From: Bacillota bacterium
Lineage (GTDB): Bacteria > Bacillota > Bacilli > Bacillales > Cytobacillaceae
Length of the DNA: 56,871 bases
Assembly (NCBI GenBank): GCA_030705955.1
Contig: JAUZPL010000022.1
Coordinates: forward strand, 1 to 56,871
Reading direction: 5' to 3'
The number at the start of each line of letters is the position of its first letter. The stretch's first letter is position 1. Positions 45,498-54,840 of this stretch are shown one piece after another. The translations under genes were made by a program, and so were the position numbers. The notes below the pieces were generated by a model. It made no database searches, was not told the origin of the DNA, and saw nothing but the letters and a program-made list of their open reading frames with translations.

Positions 45498-48400
45498 GCC
45501 AATTTACCTCCTTCAATGGCCTTATGACGGCAATTGTATCTCTCTGATGCCCCGTTGGGCCATAGTAATTGAATCCATAGCTTAATTGTGAGTAACCACC
45601 TATCATATGGGTCGGTTTTAGGGAAATTCTTGTTACACTATTATGTGTACCGCCTCTTTTCTTACTTACAGTTGTGGCAGGAACACCTAGAGTACGGTCT
45701 TGCGCATGGTACATATAGGCCATTCCTCTTGGAATTCGGTAGGTAAGCACAACCCTTGCTGCAATAGCACCGTTCCGATTGTACACTTCAATCCAATCAT
45801 TGTCTTTCAGGCCAATAGAAGCACCATCTTCCTCATTCATCCACACTGTTTGCCAGCCTCTAAATAAAGTGGACATATTCGTCGTATCAGTGAACATGGT
45901 GTGAATGCCCCATTTTTGGTGGGGTGTTAAATAGCGAAGAGTAATAGATTTTCCGTTATTTTCCACACCTTTTTCGCCCTTAATAAAAGGCCCATAAGAA
46001 AGGGGCGGAAGGTATAATGGCAAACCTTCACCAAAATCAAGCATTACTTCGTGATCAAGGTAAAAGCTTTGTCTTCCAGTAAGTGTTCTCCATGGAATGT
46101 TATATTCTGTATTAACCGTAAATGGTGAATATCGTCTTCCATCCTTTTCAAGTCCGCTCCAAACTGGGGTAGAAATGGCTTGTCTTGGCTGAGCGGTTAT
46201 ATCATTTAAGGTATAGGCGGTCTCCTCATGACCAAGTGCACTTCCTTCTAGTTTTTGCCCGGTCTTTTCTTCAAGTGATTTCCAGCCTTCCACTGCCCTC
46301 TTCCCGTTCGTAGCGCCTGACATCAACAAGATTGCCTCAATGGCTTGTTTATCCGAGATTAAATCTGGATTACCTTTTCCAATTCCTTCTCTTTTAGAGA
46401 CACCTAACCTGCTAAGTAATTCTTCATATACCTTTTCACCTGGTATTTTTACACCTTTACTGCCGTACCCATTTTTAATGTTTGGACCAATAGTCGTCAT
46501 TTTTTGATAAATATTAGGATAGTCACGGTTAACAATTTGGAAGTTTGGCATCGTTTTTCCAGGTATAGCTTCAATTTCTCCATCACGCCAATCCTTCACA
46601 ACACCGCCTGGCTGTGCAATTTCATCCATCGTGTCATGTGCAAGTGGTGTCATCATTAAATCTTCACTAGCTGGTAAGTGCTTCTCTGCCAATTCTGAAA
46701 AGACCCTGCTGATTTCACAGAATGCATTCCAGTCACTTTTTGCTTCCCATGGAGGGGAAATGGCTGCATTAAACGGATGAATAAATGGATGCATATCTGT
46801 GCTGCTTATATCAAACTTTTCATACCAAGTTGCAGCTGGAAGAACAATATCAGAAAGAAGACCAGAACTTGTCATACGAAAATCGATACTTACTAATAGA
46901 TCTAGCTTTCCAGTCGGTGCTTCATTATCAACCTTTACGGTTTCTGGCTGCCATGAATTTTCAGTATCTGTTAAAATTTGGTCAACTGCACCGATTAAAT
47001 GTTTTGCGAAATACTCATGTCCTTTCCCGCTATCCCCAAGTAAATTCGAACGCCAGTTAAATAGAACCCTTGGGAAGTTTCTTGGTTCATCGGGGTTTTC
47101 AATTGCCCACTCAATTTTTTCATTTTTAATCTGTTCAACCACATAATCAATTACTTCTTTATGGTCTTTAGCCCCTTTTTTTCGAGCTTCCCTCACAAGA
47201 TCAATTGAATTTTGTGTAAATTGTGGGAATGACGGCAGCCAACCAAGTCTTGCTGCTAAAGCATTCACATCTGCAGGGTGCATTTTATTGAACCTTCCAC
47301 CCCACTCCATTTGCTCTTGGTTCTTCTTCACTTCATAGCGGAATTGGTCTGTCACAAAATAAAAGAAGGATGTACCGTTTTGTAAGCGCTGTGGTTTTAA
47401 CCAGTCATTTGCAAAGGCAACCTGCTGCCATCCCTCAAGCGGGCGAACTTTTTCTTGTCCAACATAATGGGCCCAACCACCACCATTTACACCTTGAGTT
47501 CCTGTCAATAAAACAAGGTTCAGGATTGCACGGTAGATTTGGTCACTATGATACCAGTGGTTAGTTCCCCCACCCATTGCAATCATCGATTTCCCATTTG
47601 TCCTTGCTGCGTTGTCAGCAAATTCCCGTGCAACCTGGATAACGTGTGCTCGATTGACGCCGGTAATGCTTTCCTGCCATGCAGGCGTATATGGTTGGTC
47701 CGGATCATTATAATCAATTGGATAATCCCCAGGTAAATTCCGATTCACACCCGTATGGGCCATCATCAAATCTAGAACAGTTGTCACCTTCAAGATGTTT
47801 CCACTTTTATCTTTAATATGTTTTACAGGTACAGCACGCTTCACCACTTCCCCATCTTTTTGTGCGTAATAAGGGAATTGAATCATCACGTTTTCATCTG
47901 CTACATTGATAAAGCTTAGGAGAGGTGCAATCTCTGTCCCATCAGCTTTTTTCAGTTCAAGATTCCATTTGCTATCACCATCCCATCGAAAACCTTGGCT
48001 GCCATTAGGAACCGCTAATGCATCTGTGTGTGCATCCCAAACCAACGTTTTCCATTCACCTAACTTTTGCTCATCACCTATATCGGAAGCCCTTAAGAAG
48101 GTGCTTGTCCTATATTCATTTTGGTTTTCACTCAGGGTAACCAAGAATGGTAAGTCAGTGTATTTTTTCACATATTGGTTAAAGTAAGGGGTCTCTTTTT
48201 CAACATAAAACTCTTTTAAAATGACATGGGTCATTGCCATTGCCAAAGCAGCATCTGTACCTGCTTTTGCTGGCAGCCACATATCAACAAATTTATCTAA
48301 TTCAGCATAGTCTGGACTTACACCAATAACCTTTGTGCCGTTATATCTTGCCTCTACCATAAAATGAGCATCTGGTGTTCTTGTTTGCGGTAAATTAGTT

Positions 48401-49170
48401 CCCCAAATAATAAAATATTTAGTGTTATACCAATCCGCACTTTCCGGAACATCCGTTTGTTCACCCCATACCTGTGGTGATGCTGGTGGAAGATCTGCAT
48501 ACCAATCGTAAAAACTTAGAATAGTTCCTCCAATCAATGATAGAAAACGAGCACCTGCGGCATAACTAACCATTGACATGGCAGGAATGGGACTGAATCC
48601 AACTACCCTGTCAGGGCCATATTTCTTTATGGTATAGATTGATGCGCTGGCAACCATTTCACTTGCATCTTTCCAGTTTGCTCGTACAAATCCCCCTTTT
48701 CCTCTTGCACGAACATACTTTTCACGTTTTACAGGATTACTTGCAATATTTTCCCAAGCCGTTACTGCATCATAGCCATTTTTTCGTTCTTCTTTCCAAA
48801 GCTCGTATAAATCACCTCGAACATATGGGTATTTGACTCTTACTGGGCTATATGTGTACCATGAAAAACTTGCACCTCTAGGGCATCCTCTTGGTTCATA
48901 TTCAGGAAAATTATCACCTGTTGAAGGGTAATCTGTTTGCTGTGTTTCGGATGTTATAATTCCGTCCTTTACATAGATTTTCCAACTGCATGAACCCGTA
49001 CAGTTAACACCGTGAGTAGAACGCACAATTTTATCATGCTGCCATCGTCTGCGATAAATATCTTCCCAATCACGTGACCGTGGACTTTCTTCCGTCCAAC
49101 CATCATTTATCCGTTCGCCACGTTTTAAATACTTTAAAGATTGCAAAAGTTTATTTTTCTTTTTGTCCAT
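45487..49170 (-). CDS. narG: Respiratory nitrate reductase alpha subunit
   Basis: A 1227-residue molybdenum enzyme that reduces nitrate to nitrite on the cytoplasmic side. The FS0 cluster ligands are His53, Cys57, Cys61 and the Cys of RGCPRG. Asp of the YNTKYFIIWGTNLPQTRTPDAHF region supplies the molybdenum contact in this family. The C-terminal MopB-binding domain is present. There is no twin-arginine signal, so it is the cytoplasmic-facing type. ATG 49170 has AAGGGG upstream; the GTG at 49179 overlaps the previous stop and ribosome binding site. Confidence 0.95.
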   Translation of the reverse strand: MDKKKNKLLQSLKYLKRGERINDGWTEESPRSRDWEDIYRRRWQHDKIVRSTHGVNCTGSCSWKIYVKDGIITSETQQTDYPSTGDNFPEYEPRGCPRGASFSWYTYSPVRVKYPYVRGDLYELWKEERKNGYDAVTAWENIASNPVKREKYVRARGKGGFVRANWKDASEMVASASIYTIKKYGPDRVVGFSPIPAMSMVSYAAGARFLSLIGGTILSFYDWYADLPPASPQVWGEQTDVPESADWYNTKYFIIWGTNLPQTRTPDAHFMVEARYNGTKVIGVSPDYAELDKFVDMWLPAKAGTDAALAMAMTHVILKEFYVEKETPYFNQYVKKYTDLPFLVTLSENQNEYRTSTFLRASDIGDEQKLGEWKTLVWDAHTDALAVPNGSQGFRWDGDSKWNLELKKADGTEIAPLLSFINVADENVMIQFPYYAQKDGEVVKRAVPVKHIKDKSGNILKVTTVLDLMMAHTGVNRNLPGDYPIDYNDPDQPYTPAWQESITGVNRAHVIQVAREFADNAARTNGKSMIAMGGGTNHWYHSDQIYRAILNLVLLTGTQGVNGGGWAHYVGQEKVRPLEGWQQVAFANDWLKPQRLQNGTSFFYFVTDQFRYEVKKNQEQMEWGGRFNKMHPADVNALAARLGWLPSFPQFTQNSIDLVREARKKGAKDHKEVIDYVVEQIKNEKIEWAIENPDEPRNFPRVLFNWRSNLLGDSGKGHEYFAKHLIGAVDQILTDTENSWQPETVKVDNEAPTGKLDLLVSIDFRMTSSGLLSDIVLPAATWYEKFDISSTDMHPFIHPFNAAISPPWEAKSDWNAFCEISRVFSELAEKHLPASEDLMMTPLAHDTMDEIAQPGGVVKDWRDGEIEAIPGKTMPNFQIVNRDYPNIYQKMTTIGPNIKNGYGSKGVKIPGEKVYEELLSRLGVSKREGIGKGNPDLISDKQAIEAILLMSGATNGKRAVEGWKSLEEKTGQKLEGSALGHEETAYTLNDITAQPRQAISTPVWSGLEKDGRRYSPFTVNTEYNIPWRTLTGRQSFYLDHEVMLDFGEGLPLYLPPLSYGPFIKGEKGVENNGKSITLRYLTPHQKWGIHTMFTDTTNMSTLFRGWQTVWMNEEDGASIGLKDNDWIEVYNRNGAIAARVVLTYRIPRGMAYMYHAQDRTLGVPATTVSKKRGGTHNSVTRISLKPTHMIGGYSQLSYGFNYYGPTGHQRDTIAVIRPLKEVNWLEN

Positions 49171-49175
49171 TTTTC

Positions 49176-49445
49176 TCACCCCTTGCTAATCATATTTTCA
49201 ATTGGATTGTAACGATCTCCTAAAATTCTAAAACTGTCTTCTCCTTCTTGCATTTCCTCAATAAACACTTTAAGGGTCGGGACATTGGCGGCAACCAATA
49301 TTAAGCGTTCTAATTTATCTACTTTATTTATTTTATAAATAGCCTCAATAACTTCTGGAGATTTCATGGCAAAACGCATTTGTAAAAGTGCGATTAAATC
49401 TTCACGATCCTGTACTAACATGGCTTCATCTTCATATGCAAACAT
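49176..49445 (-). CDS. Unknown protein of the nar operon (89 residues)
   Basis: A soluble acidic, helix-rich protein (DREDLIALLQMRFAMKSPEVIEAIYKINKVDKLERLILVAANV and so on in short helices) with no cysteines or membrane segment. I do not recognise the family. ATG 49445 has GGAAGG 8 bases upstream; the frame extends to GTG 49454. It ends at the narG ribosome binding site, so expression is tied to narG. Position suggests a role in nitrate reductase assembly or regulation, which is inference. Confidence 0.7.
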   Translation of the reverse strand: MFAYEDEAMLVQDREDLIALLQMRFAMKSPEVIEAIYKINKVDKLERLILVAANVPTLKVFIEEMQEGEDSFRILGDRYNPIENMISKG

Positions 49446-49462
49446 GTGATACACCTTCCTTC

Positions 49463-49765
49463 TTAAGATTTCATCATCTTAAAATAATCAGCAATCATAA
49501 TATTTTTACAGGATTCTCCTACCGCTTGAATAAAATCAAGAAGTTCATTACTTTCTTTTTCAATCATTTCATTTGTGAAATAATGGGATTCGGATTTACT
49601 AAAATTTTCACCAAACTGCAAAATAAGATCGATTCCATTGTCCTGTTCGATAACCATTGCCTGATAATCATAAGCGTGGATGTGCCGTTTTTCCAATTCA
49701 GCATTCACCAGATTATATAATTTTGGTAGCACAATTCTAGCTGGACGTTCTTTATTCCTTTCCAT
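49463..49765 (-). CDS. Unknown protein of the nar operon (100 residues)
   Basis: A soluble mixed alpha/beta protein (PARIVLPKLYNLVNAELEKR, YQAMVIEQDNGIDLILQFGE, ending ADYFKMMKS). Family not recognised. ATG 49765 has GGGAGAG upstream; the open frame to 49789 has no site. It lies between the hemerythrin and 89-residue genes with gaps under 30 bases, so it is part of the nar transcript. Confidence 0.7.
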   Translation of the reverse strand: MERNKERPARIVLPKLYNLVNAELEKRHIHAYDYQAMVIEQDNGIDLILQFGENFSKSESHYFTNEMIEKESNELLDFIQAVGESCKNIMIADYFKMMKS

Positions 49766-49789
49766 ACCTATCTTCTCTCCCATCAACAA

Positions 49790-50200
49790 TTATGCTAATA
49801 GTTTCATTTCCTCTTGATTATGAAGTAAATCTATAAGGATTAATGCCTGAAATCTTTGTAAAACATCTTTATTTACTCCGTCCTTCGCTAAAATATCCTT
49901 TATTTCCATCACGATAAGACGAAGAAGCTGATGATCACGGGTTAAAGCAACAATTGTTTCTTTTAATTCTGGAGTCTTTTCGACAAATTCACGATATAAG
50001 CCATCCTCTTCTGCTTCAGCATGTCTTAATGTGCGCGTCTCCCAATGTTCAACCAAAATATAAGCGACTTCCAAAGCTTGTCCCGCATGATTGTCCCTTA
50101 TGAGTTGGTCAATTAATTCCGTTAATTCATTTGCTTCAAGAATCGCTGCTTCATGAATCGAAGAGTGACTGTCTTTACTTCGTAACGCCGGTCCTGACAT
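49790..50200 (-). CDS. Hemerythrin-like HHE protein, first gene of the nar operon
   Basis: A 136-residue four-helix protein. Likely di-iron ligands are in SIHEAA, EHWETRTLRHAEAEE, TRDHQLLR and LHNQEEMKLL, the hemerythrin spacing. Such proteins bind oxygen or nitric oxide or protect iron centres. ATG 50200 has GGAAGGGG 9 bases upstream; the open frame to 50254 has no site. As the promoter-proximal nar gene it may scavenge nitric oxide made during nitrate respiration or sense oxygen; this is inference. Confidence 0.8.
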   Translation of the reverse strand: MSGPALRSKDSHSSIHEAAILEANELTELIDQLIRDNHAGQALEVAYILVEHWETRTLRHAEAEEDGLYREFVEKTPELKETIVALTRDHQLLRLIVMEIKDILAKDGVNKDVLQRFQALILIDLLHNQEEMKLLA

Positions 50201-50337
50201 TTGTTCACACCCCTTCCTAAAAATTTCCTTAGACTTCAAAAAGACAGTATCCAAATTTAATCAATTAATGTAAATAGTCATTTTAATTCTTAAAGGTTTA
50301 CCAAAGCATTCACAAATATGTAATATTTGCTTCTTGA

Positions 50338-50387
50338 CAATTATTATATTCCTATAAAAAAAAATTACACAGTGATTTTTGTCACAC
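50338..50387 (-). promoter_or_regulatory. FNR-type promoter of the nar operon
   Basis: AGTGATTTTTGTCACA at 50372-50387 matches the TGTGA-N6-TCACA box of Bacillus FNR with one mismatch. Read leftward, -10 TATAAT is at 50349-50344. The box centre (50379.5) is 41.5 bases from the expected start near 50338, the class II activator spacing. No other gene is supported in 50201-50592. Confidence 0.8.
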
Positions 50388-50454
50388 CTTTACCCCTCGA
50401 CATATAATAAAAACAAATCCAATATGCCGATTTGAACCTAATTTTTTAAAAATA

Positions 50455-50480
50455 AAAAAAGGTCCCTAGACCTTTTAATC
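50455..50480 (-). terminator. Terminator of the GNAT gene
   Basis: Read leftward, AAAGGTC pairs with GACCTTT around a short loop, followed by TTTTATTTTT. Confidence 0.6.
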
Positions 50481-50592
50481 GTTTTTGTTAAATTTATTAG
50501 TTAATTTCTGCTTTAGGACACTCACTTTTTAGCTATTGCCCCGAATTGGAATTCTAATAATTGCCATTAAATAAAAATTGATGCACAAGGCT

Positions 50593-51030
50593 TTAATTAG
50601 AATAATAATAAAAGTAATTTGTTTCCCGTTTAAAACCAATTTTTTCATAAAGTCCTTGTGCACTTTTATTATCTTCCCCTGTTTCTAGTGAAATCCCCTT
50701 TGCTCCCGTTTCTTGAGCGAATGAAATAGCCTTTTTTAAAAGTGCCTCCCCATACCCTTTTTTACGTGCATTTGCTTTTACGTACAAATCATTTAAAAGC
50801 CAAGATCTTTTCATACTTACAGATGAAAATAAAGGATAAAGCTGAGTGAAACCAACTGGTTCATTTTCTTCAAAGACAATAAAAATAACCGATTCCCTAT
50901 TTACCAATCTCTCCTTTAAAAATTCACTTGCCCCTTCAATATCCTGCTCCTGGTTGTAAAATACACGGTACAAATTAAATAATTCTGTTACAGAATCAAG
51001 ATTCTCAATTGAAGCTTGAATTATTTCCAC
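50593..51030 (-). CDS. GNAT N-acetyltransferase
   Basis: A 145-residue GNAT protein. Motif A, the acetyl-CoA pyrophosphate loop, is ARKKGYGEALL, preceded by the beta strand WLLNDLYV. ETGEDNKSAQGLYEKIGF is motif B. GTG 51030 is preferred with AAAGGGG 8 bases upstream; the frame extends to TTG 51051, which overlaps that site. The acceptor substrate is unknown. Confidence 0.85.
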   Translation of the reverse strand: MEIIQASIENLDSVTELFNLYRVFYNQEQDIEGASEFLKERLVNRESVIFIVFEENEPVGFTQLYPLFSSVSMKRSWLLNDLYVKANARKKGYGEALLKKAISFAQETGAKGISLETGEDNKSAQGLYEKIGFKRETNYFYYYSN

Positions 51031-51262
51031 AAGCGTTTCCCCTTTCCGCAAAAACGGACAAAAATTTAAATGGTTATTAAGACTAAATATAGCATTAATA
51101 TCCTACTTTTTCATTTTTTTAGCATTACAGGGTAATATGATTTCAATTATTAAAAACCTCATGCCCCAAATTTTAATATTCCTTTTTAGTGAATTTGCCG
51201 TGGCCTTTTATCATCCTTTTTCATTTGTTAATAGTAGTCTATAAATTGGAGGTGAAGGATAG

Positions 51263-52216
51263 ATGGGAACAAAAAGTAATTCTCACCTTTCATTTCTTAC
51301 ATGGAATTTATATTTAGGTGTTGATCTCACCCCATTAATGACATTTAGAGTGTCCCAAATGCCAAAAAGAGTGACAAGAGTTTTCCGGCAATTTCTCGCT
51401 ACAAATTATCCTAGCCGTGTAAAATCAATTGCCCGTGAAATTGCCTTAAAAAAACCGGACTTGATTGGTCTTCAGGAAGCTGTGAGATGGCAGCTTGAAA
51501 TACCGAATGAAAGAACCATTACCTATGATTTTATTTATATGCTTTTAGAAGAGCTCAATAAATATGGCTTACAATATGAAATTGCTGTAGAAAACCATAA
51601 TGTTTCAGCACAACTTCCTGACAGTCTTGGAAATATCGTTCATTTACTTGATAGAGATATCATTTTAATCCAGAAACATAAAGGACTAAGAATTATCAAC
51701 AAGAGCGCAGGTACATTCAAAACTCATTTAACCGTTCAGGTTGCAAGACAAAAACTTGAGATTCTAAGAGGCTGGACCTTGACTGATTTGGAATTAGATA
51801 TGAAAAGGTTTAGGATCATAAATACGCATTTAGAGGAAATCTCTTCGCTTCAACTTGAGCAAGCAAATGAAATTATTTCAGGCCCCTCTAAAACTGATTT
51901 ACCTGTAATTTTATTGGGTGATTTTAACTCTAGTGCAAGTGGAAACGACACACCGACATATCATTTTCTAATGGAAAATGGTTTTCAGGATGTTTGGAAA
52001 GAAGTTGGAGAGGGACCTGGATTTACGTACGGCCAAAATCCAGATCTATTAAATGCTAAACCTAATTTAAATACTAGAATCGACTATATTTTATTTAAAA
52101 ATGGCTTGAAACCGGTTGAGGCTGAAATAATTGGAAATAAACAAAGTAGTAGAACCCCTACTGGTCTTTGGCCGTCCGATCATGCGGGGGTATATGGAAA
52201 AATGATTTTACAATAA
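51263..52216 (+). CDS. Endonuclease/exonuclease/phosphatase-family protein
   Basis: A 317-residue member of the DNase I-like/EEP fold. The four core motifs are visible: TWNLYLG, the metal Glu in IGLQEAVRW, GDFNSSASG and the terminal SDHAG. There is no signal peptide, so it is cytosolic. Family members act on DNA, phosphoinositides or sphingomyelin; substrate cannot be set. A TTGGAGGTGA site precedes the ATG. Confidence 0.85.
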   Translation: MGTKSNSHLSFLTWNLYLGVDLTPLMTFRVSQMPKRVTRVFRQFLATNYPSRVKSIAREIALKKPDLIGLQEAVRWQLEIPNERTITYDFIYMLLEELNKYGLQYEIAVENHNVSAQLPDSLGNIVHLLDRDIILIQKHKGLRIINKSAGTFKTHLTVQVARQKLEILRGWTLTDLELDMKRFRIINTHLEEISSLQLEQANEIISGPSKTDLPVILLGDFNSSASGNDTPTYHFLMENGFQDVWKEVGEGPGFTYGQNPDLLNAKPNLNTRIDYILFKNGLKPVEAEIIGNKQSSRTPTGLWPSDHAGVYGKMILQ

Positions 52217-52236
52217 AATTTTTTTAAAAAAAGATT

Positions 52237-52292
52237 AAAAATAGCAATGCTGTTTAGCAAAGAATATAGCTGCATTGCTATTTTCCTTTTTT
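52237..52292 (+). terminator. Terminator
   Basis: AATAGCAATGC pairs with GCATTGCTATT (52272-52282) around a loop of about 20 bases, followed by TTTT. Confidence 0.6.
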
Positions 52293-52376
52293 AGTTCACT
52301 TAAGAATATTGTTAAAAAAGTAATGTAAACTATAGCATCCAATCAACCCAGCATTTTTTTTGTTCCACTTTGTTTC

Positions 52377-53306
52377 TTAAAATCCTCTTTTTACATCTAC
52401 CTTGTTTTCTATTCGTTTTCCATTTTCGATTTTATTTAATGTTTCAATAAAGCATGTAACAGCCTCTTCTGGTGAAGTGAGAGCTGAAATATGAGGGGTA
52501 AGGGTTACATCCTTTCTTTCCCAATACGGATTTGATAGTGAAAGAGGCTCTTCAGAAAAAACATCTAAAACAGCATGTTTTACGTTCCCTTTATCTAATG
52601 CAGTAACAAGCGCATCGTCACTTACGGTTGCTCCCCTACCTACATTAATAAAAATCGTCTCACTGAGAGAATTGAAAATATGACCATTAAATATATGAAA
52701 AGTGGAACCAGTTAAAGGTAATGTATTTATAACAAAGTTTGCAGTAGTTAATGGAGGTTGTCCTGTGATTGGATAAACTTTTCTAAAGAAATCCTTTTTA
52801 GCTCCGCTTAAGGATACTCCATACACAGTCATATTTAGTGTTGTGAACAGCCTCGCAATTTCTTGGCCTATAACACCCGTTCCATAAATAATTACCGTTT
52901 GTTCATGTAGGAATTTTGGAGCAATTGGCTCCCAGACCCTACATTTTTTTAAATGATTAAACTTCTGATGGCATTGAAGTTCCCTCAGAATATAACTTAG
53001 GCAATATTCCCCAATTTTTTGACCAAATGAGCAAATGGTTCTAGTCAATAAAACCCTCTCATCCCATTCTCTTTTATATAAAAAGGAGTCTACTCCAGCA
53101 CCAAAGGAATGAACCCATTTCAAATGGGATAATTCAAATATCGGGCTTGGCCTAAAAGAAACAAAGGCATCTGCCCATCCTAAATCGTTTTCAGTTACCT
53201 CACTTTCCGAAAGAAAACGGAAATTTTTCCCCACGATTTCCTTTTCTAAAATAGTTTGAACCTCTTGAAACATCCTTCCGGTTATGACAATATTATTTAT
53301 TTTCAT
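52377..53306 (-). CDS. D-2-hydroxyacid dehydrogenase
   Basis: A 309-residue NAD-dependent dehydrogenase of the D-isomer family. The Rossmann loop is GTGVIGQEIARLF. Catalytic Arg is in INVGRGATV, Glu in DVFSEEPL and His in TPHISALTSPEEA. It reduces a 2-oxoacid to a D-2-hydroxyacid or the reverse. It is divergent from the MFS transporter gene, which could export or import the related acid, but no evidence ties them. Confidence 0.88.
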   Translation of the reverse strand: MKINNIVITGRMFQEVQTILEKEIVGKNFRFLSESEVTENDLGWADAFVSFRPSPIFELSHLKWVHSFGAGVDSFLYKREWDERVLLTRTICSFGQKIGEYCLSYILRELQCHQKFNHLKKCRVWEPIAPKFLHEQTVIIYGTGVIGQEIARLFTTLNMTVYGVSLSGAKKDFFRKVYPITGQPPLTTANFVINTLPLTGSTFHIFNGHIFNSLSETIFINVGRGATVSDDALVTALDKGNVKHAVLDVFSEEPLSLSNPYWERKDVTLTPHISALTSPEEAVTCFIETLNKIENGKRIENKVDVKRGF

Positions 53307-53449
53307 TCATACACCAACCTTCATTTAGTGACAATCCTAGAATACAACTTTTTTGAATATTACATCAATACCCTATAAGTGGAAGTTCTCTACATATAGG
53401 AGTATTATATTTTTGTAGAAAAATAATATCTTAGTTTTAGGGGGTCATC

Positions 53450-54679
53450 ATGAGTTATATAAAACGCGGCACAAGGTCATTTCGAATGGCGAATTTGGCC
53501 TTGTTTGCCGGTGGATTTAACACATTTTCCATCCTTTGGGGTACTCAACCATTATTACCTGAGATTTCAAAGGATTTTCATATATCACCAGCAGTATCCA
53601 GTTTAACTTTATCGTCTACAACGATTGCTTTAGCTATCAGCATGCTTTTTGTTGGATCTCTTTCAGAGGTTTTCGGCCGTAAATCAGTTATGTCAATATC
53701 GCTAGTAGCATCATCAATTTTAGCCATTTTAACTGCATTAAGTCCGAATTTTCACATGCTCCTTTTTCTCCGAATTTTAGAAGGAATCGTTTTGGCAGGT
53801 TTACCTGCCATCGCCATGGCTTACCTTGGTGAAGAAATTGAACCATCCAGTCTTGGAATGGCAATGGGCCTATATATTAGCGGAAACTCGATTGGCGGTA
53901 TGGGAGGCCGAATAATAGGTGGAATTTTATCTGACTACTTTGGATGGAAAATAGCTCTTTCGGGAATTGGCCTTATTAGTTTAGCTGCAAGCTTGTTATT
54001 TTGGTATACCTTACCAAAGTCAACTCATTTCCAACCAAGAAAATGGGATATGCGAAAGCTATCAAAATCCATGCTCAACCAGTTTAAAGAACCAGGTTTA
54101 CTCCATTTATTTGTAATTGGATTTTTGTTACTTGGTAGTTTTTCTTCCCTTTACAATTATATTGGTTTCCAGCTTATTGCTCCTCCTTATAATTTAAGCC
54201 AAACCATTGTTGGATTTATTTTCATTGTCTACCTAGTCGGAACCTTTAGTTCAACATGGATGGGAATTTTGGCTGATCGATATGGTCGAAGAAAGATTTT
54301 ACAAATATCCCTTTTCATCTTTTTAGTTGGAGCCTTAATTACACTAAATGCTAATCTTTGGGTAAAACTAGTAGGAATCGCTATTTTCACCTTTGGCTTT
54401 TTTGCTGGTCACTCCATTGCTAGCGGGTGGGTTGGAAAATTATCTACACATGATAAAGCCCAAGCATCCTCCTTGTACCTATTCTTTTATTATGTTGGTT
54501 CAAGCATTGCAGGTACAGCAAGTGGGTCCTTTTACAGTGACTTTGGCTGGGTAGGTGTTGTCACCATGATTCTAGTCTTTTCAGTTATTGCTATACTCCT
54601 ATCATTTCGCCTGTCAACAATTGCAAAAAATCGAATGAAGATTACATCGGGGAAATTACATTTAAAAGTCAAGACCTAA
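53450..54679 (+). CDS. MFS transporter
   Basis: A 409-residue transporter with twelve predicted membrane helices. Motif A is present in both halves: SEVFGRKS after helix 2 and ADRYGRRK after helix 8. GMAMGLYISGNSIGGMGGR in helix 5 resembles the drug-H+ antiporter motif. Related B. subtilis proteins (YgaY/YybF type) are mostly uncharacterised exporters. AGGGGGTC precedes the ATG. Confidence 0.88.
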   Translation: MSYIKRGTRSFRMANLALFAGGFNTFSILWGTQPLLPEISKDFHISPAVSSLTLSSTTIALAISMLFVGSLSEVFGRKSVMSISLVASSILAILTALSPNFHMLLFLRILEGIVLAGLPAIAMAYLGEEIEPSSLGMAMGLYISGNSIGGMGGRIIGGILSDYFGWKIALSGIGLISLAASLLFWYTLPKSTHFQPRKWDMRKLSKSMLNQFKEPGLLHLFVIGFLLLGSFSSLYNYIGFQLIAPPYNLSQTIVGFIFIVYLVGTFSSTWMGILADRYGRRKILQISLFIFLVGALITLNANLWVKLVGIAIFTFGFFAGHSIASGWVGKLSTHDKAQASSLYLFFYYVGSSIAGTASGSFYSDFGWVGVVTMILVFSVIAILLSFRLSTIAKNRMKITSGKLHLKVKT

Positions 54680-54686
54680 CTTACAC

Positions 54687-54722
54687 AGAACCCACTTTTT
54701 TATAAAAAGTGGGTTCTTTCTT
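54687..54722 (+). terminator. Terminator
   Basis: A perfect 14-base stem: 54687-54700 with 54704-54717 around TAT, then TTC and TTT. It ends the MFS gene. Confidence 0.85.
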
Positions 54723-54840
54723 TATAAAGATGCTGTATTTTAGGAAGATTTAAAAAGTTGTAAATATTTACTCAAATACAATATAATTCTATATATGACA
54801 ATTTTCCCGTAAAATTGACTGAACATTAGGGGGCAACAAT

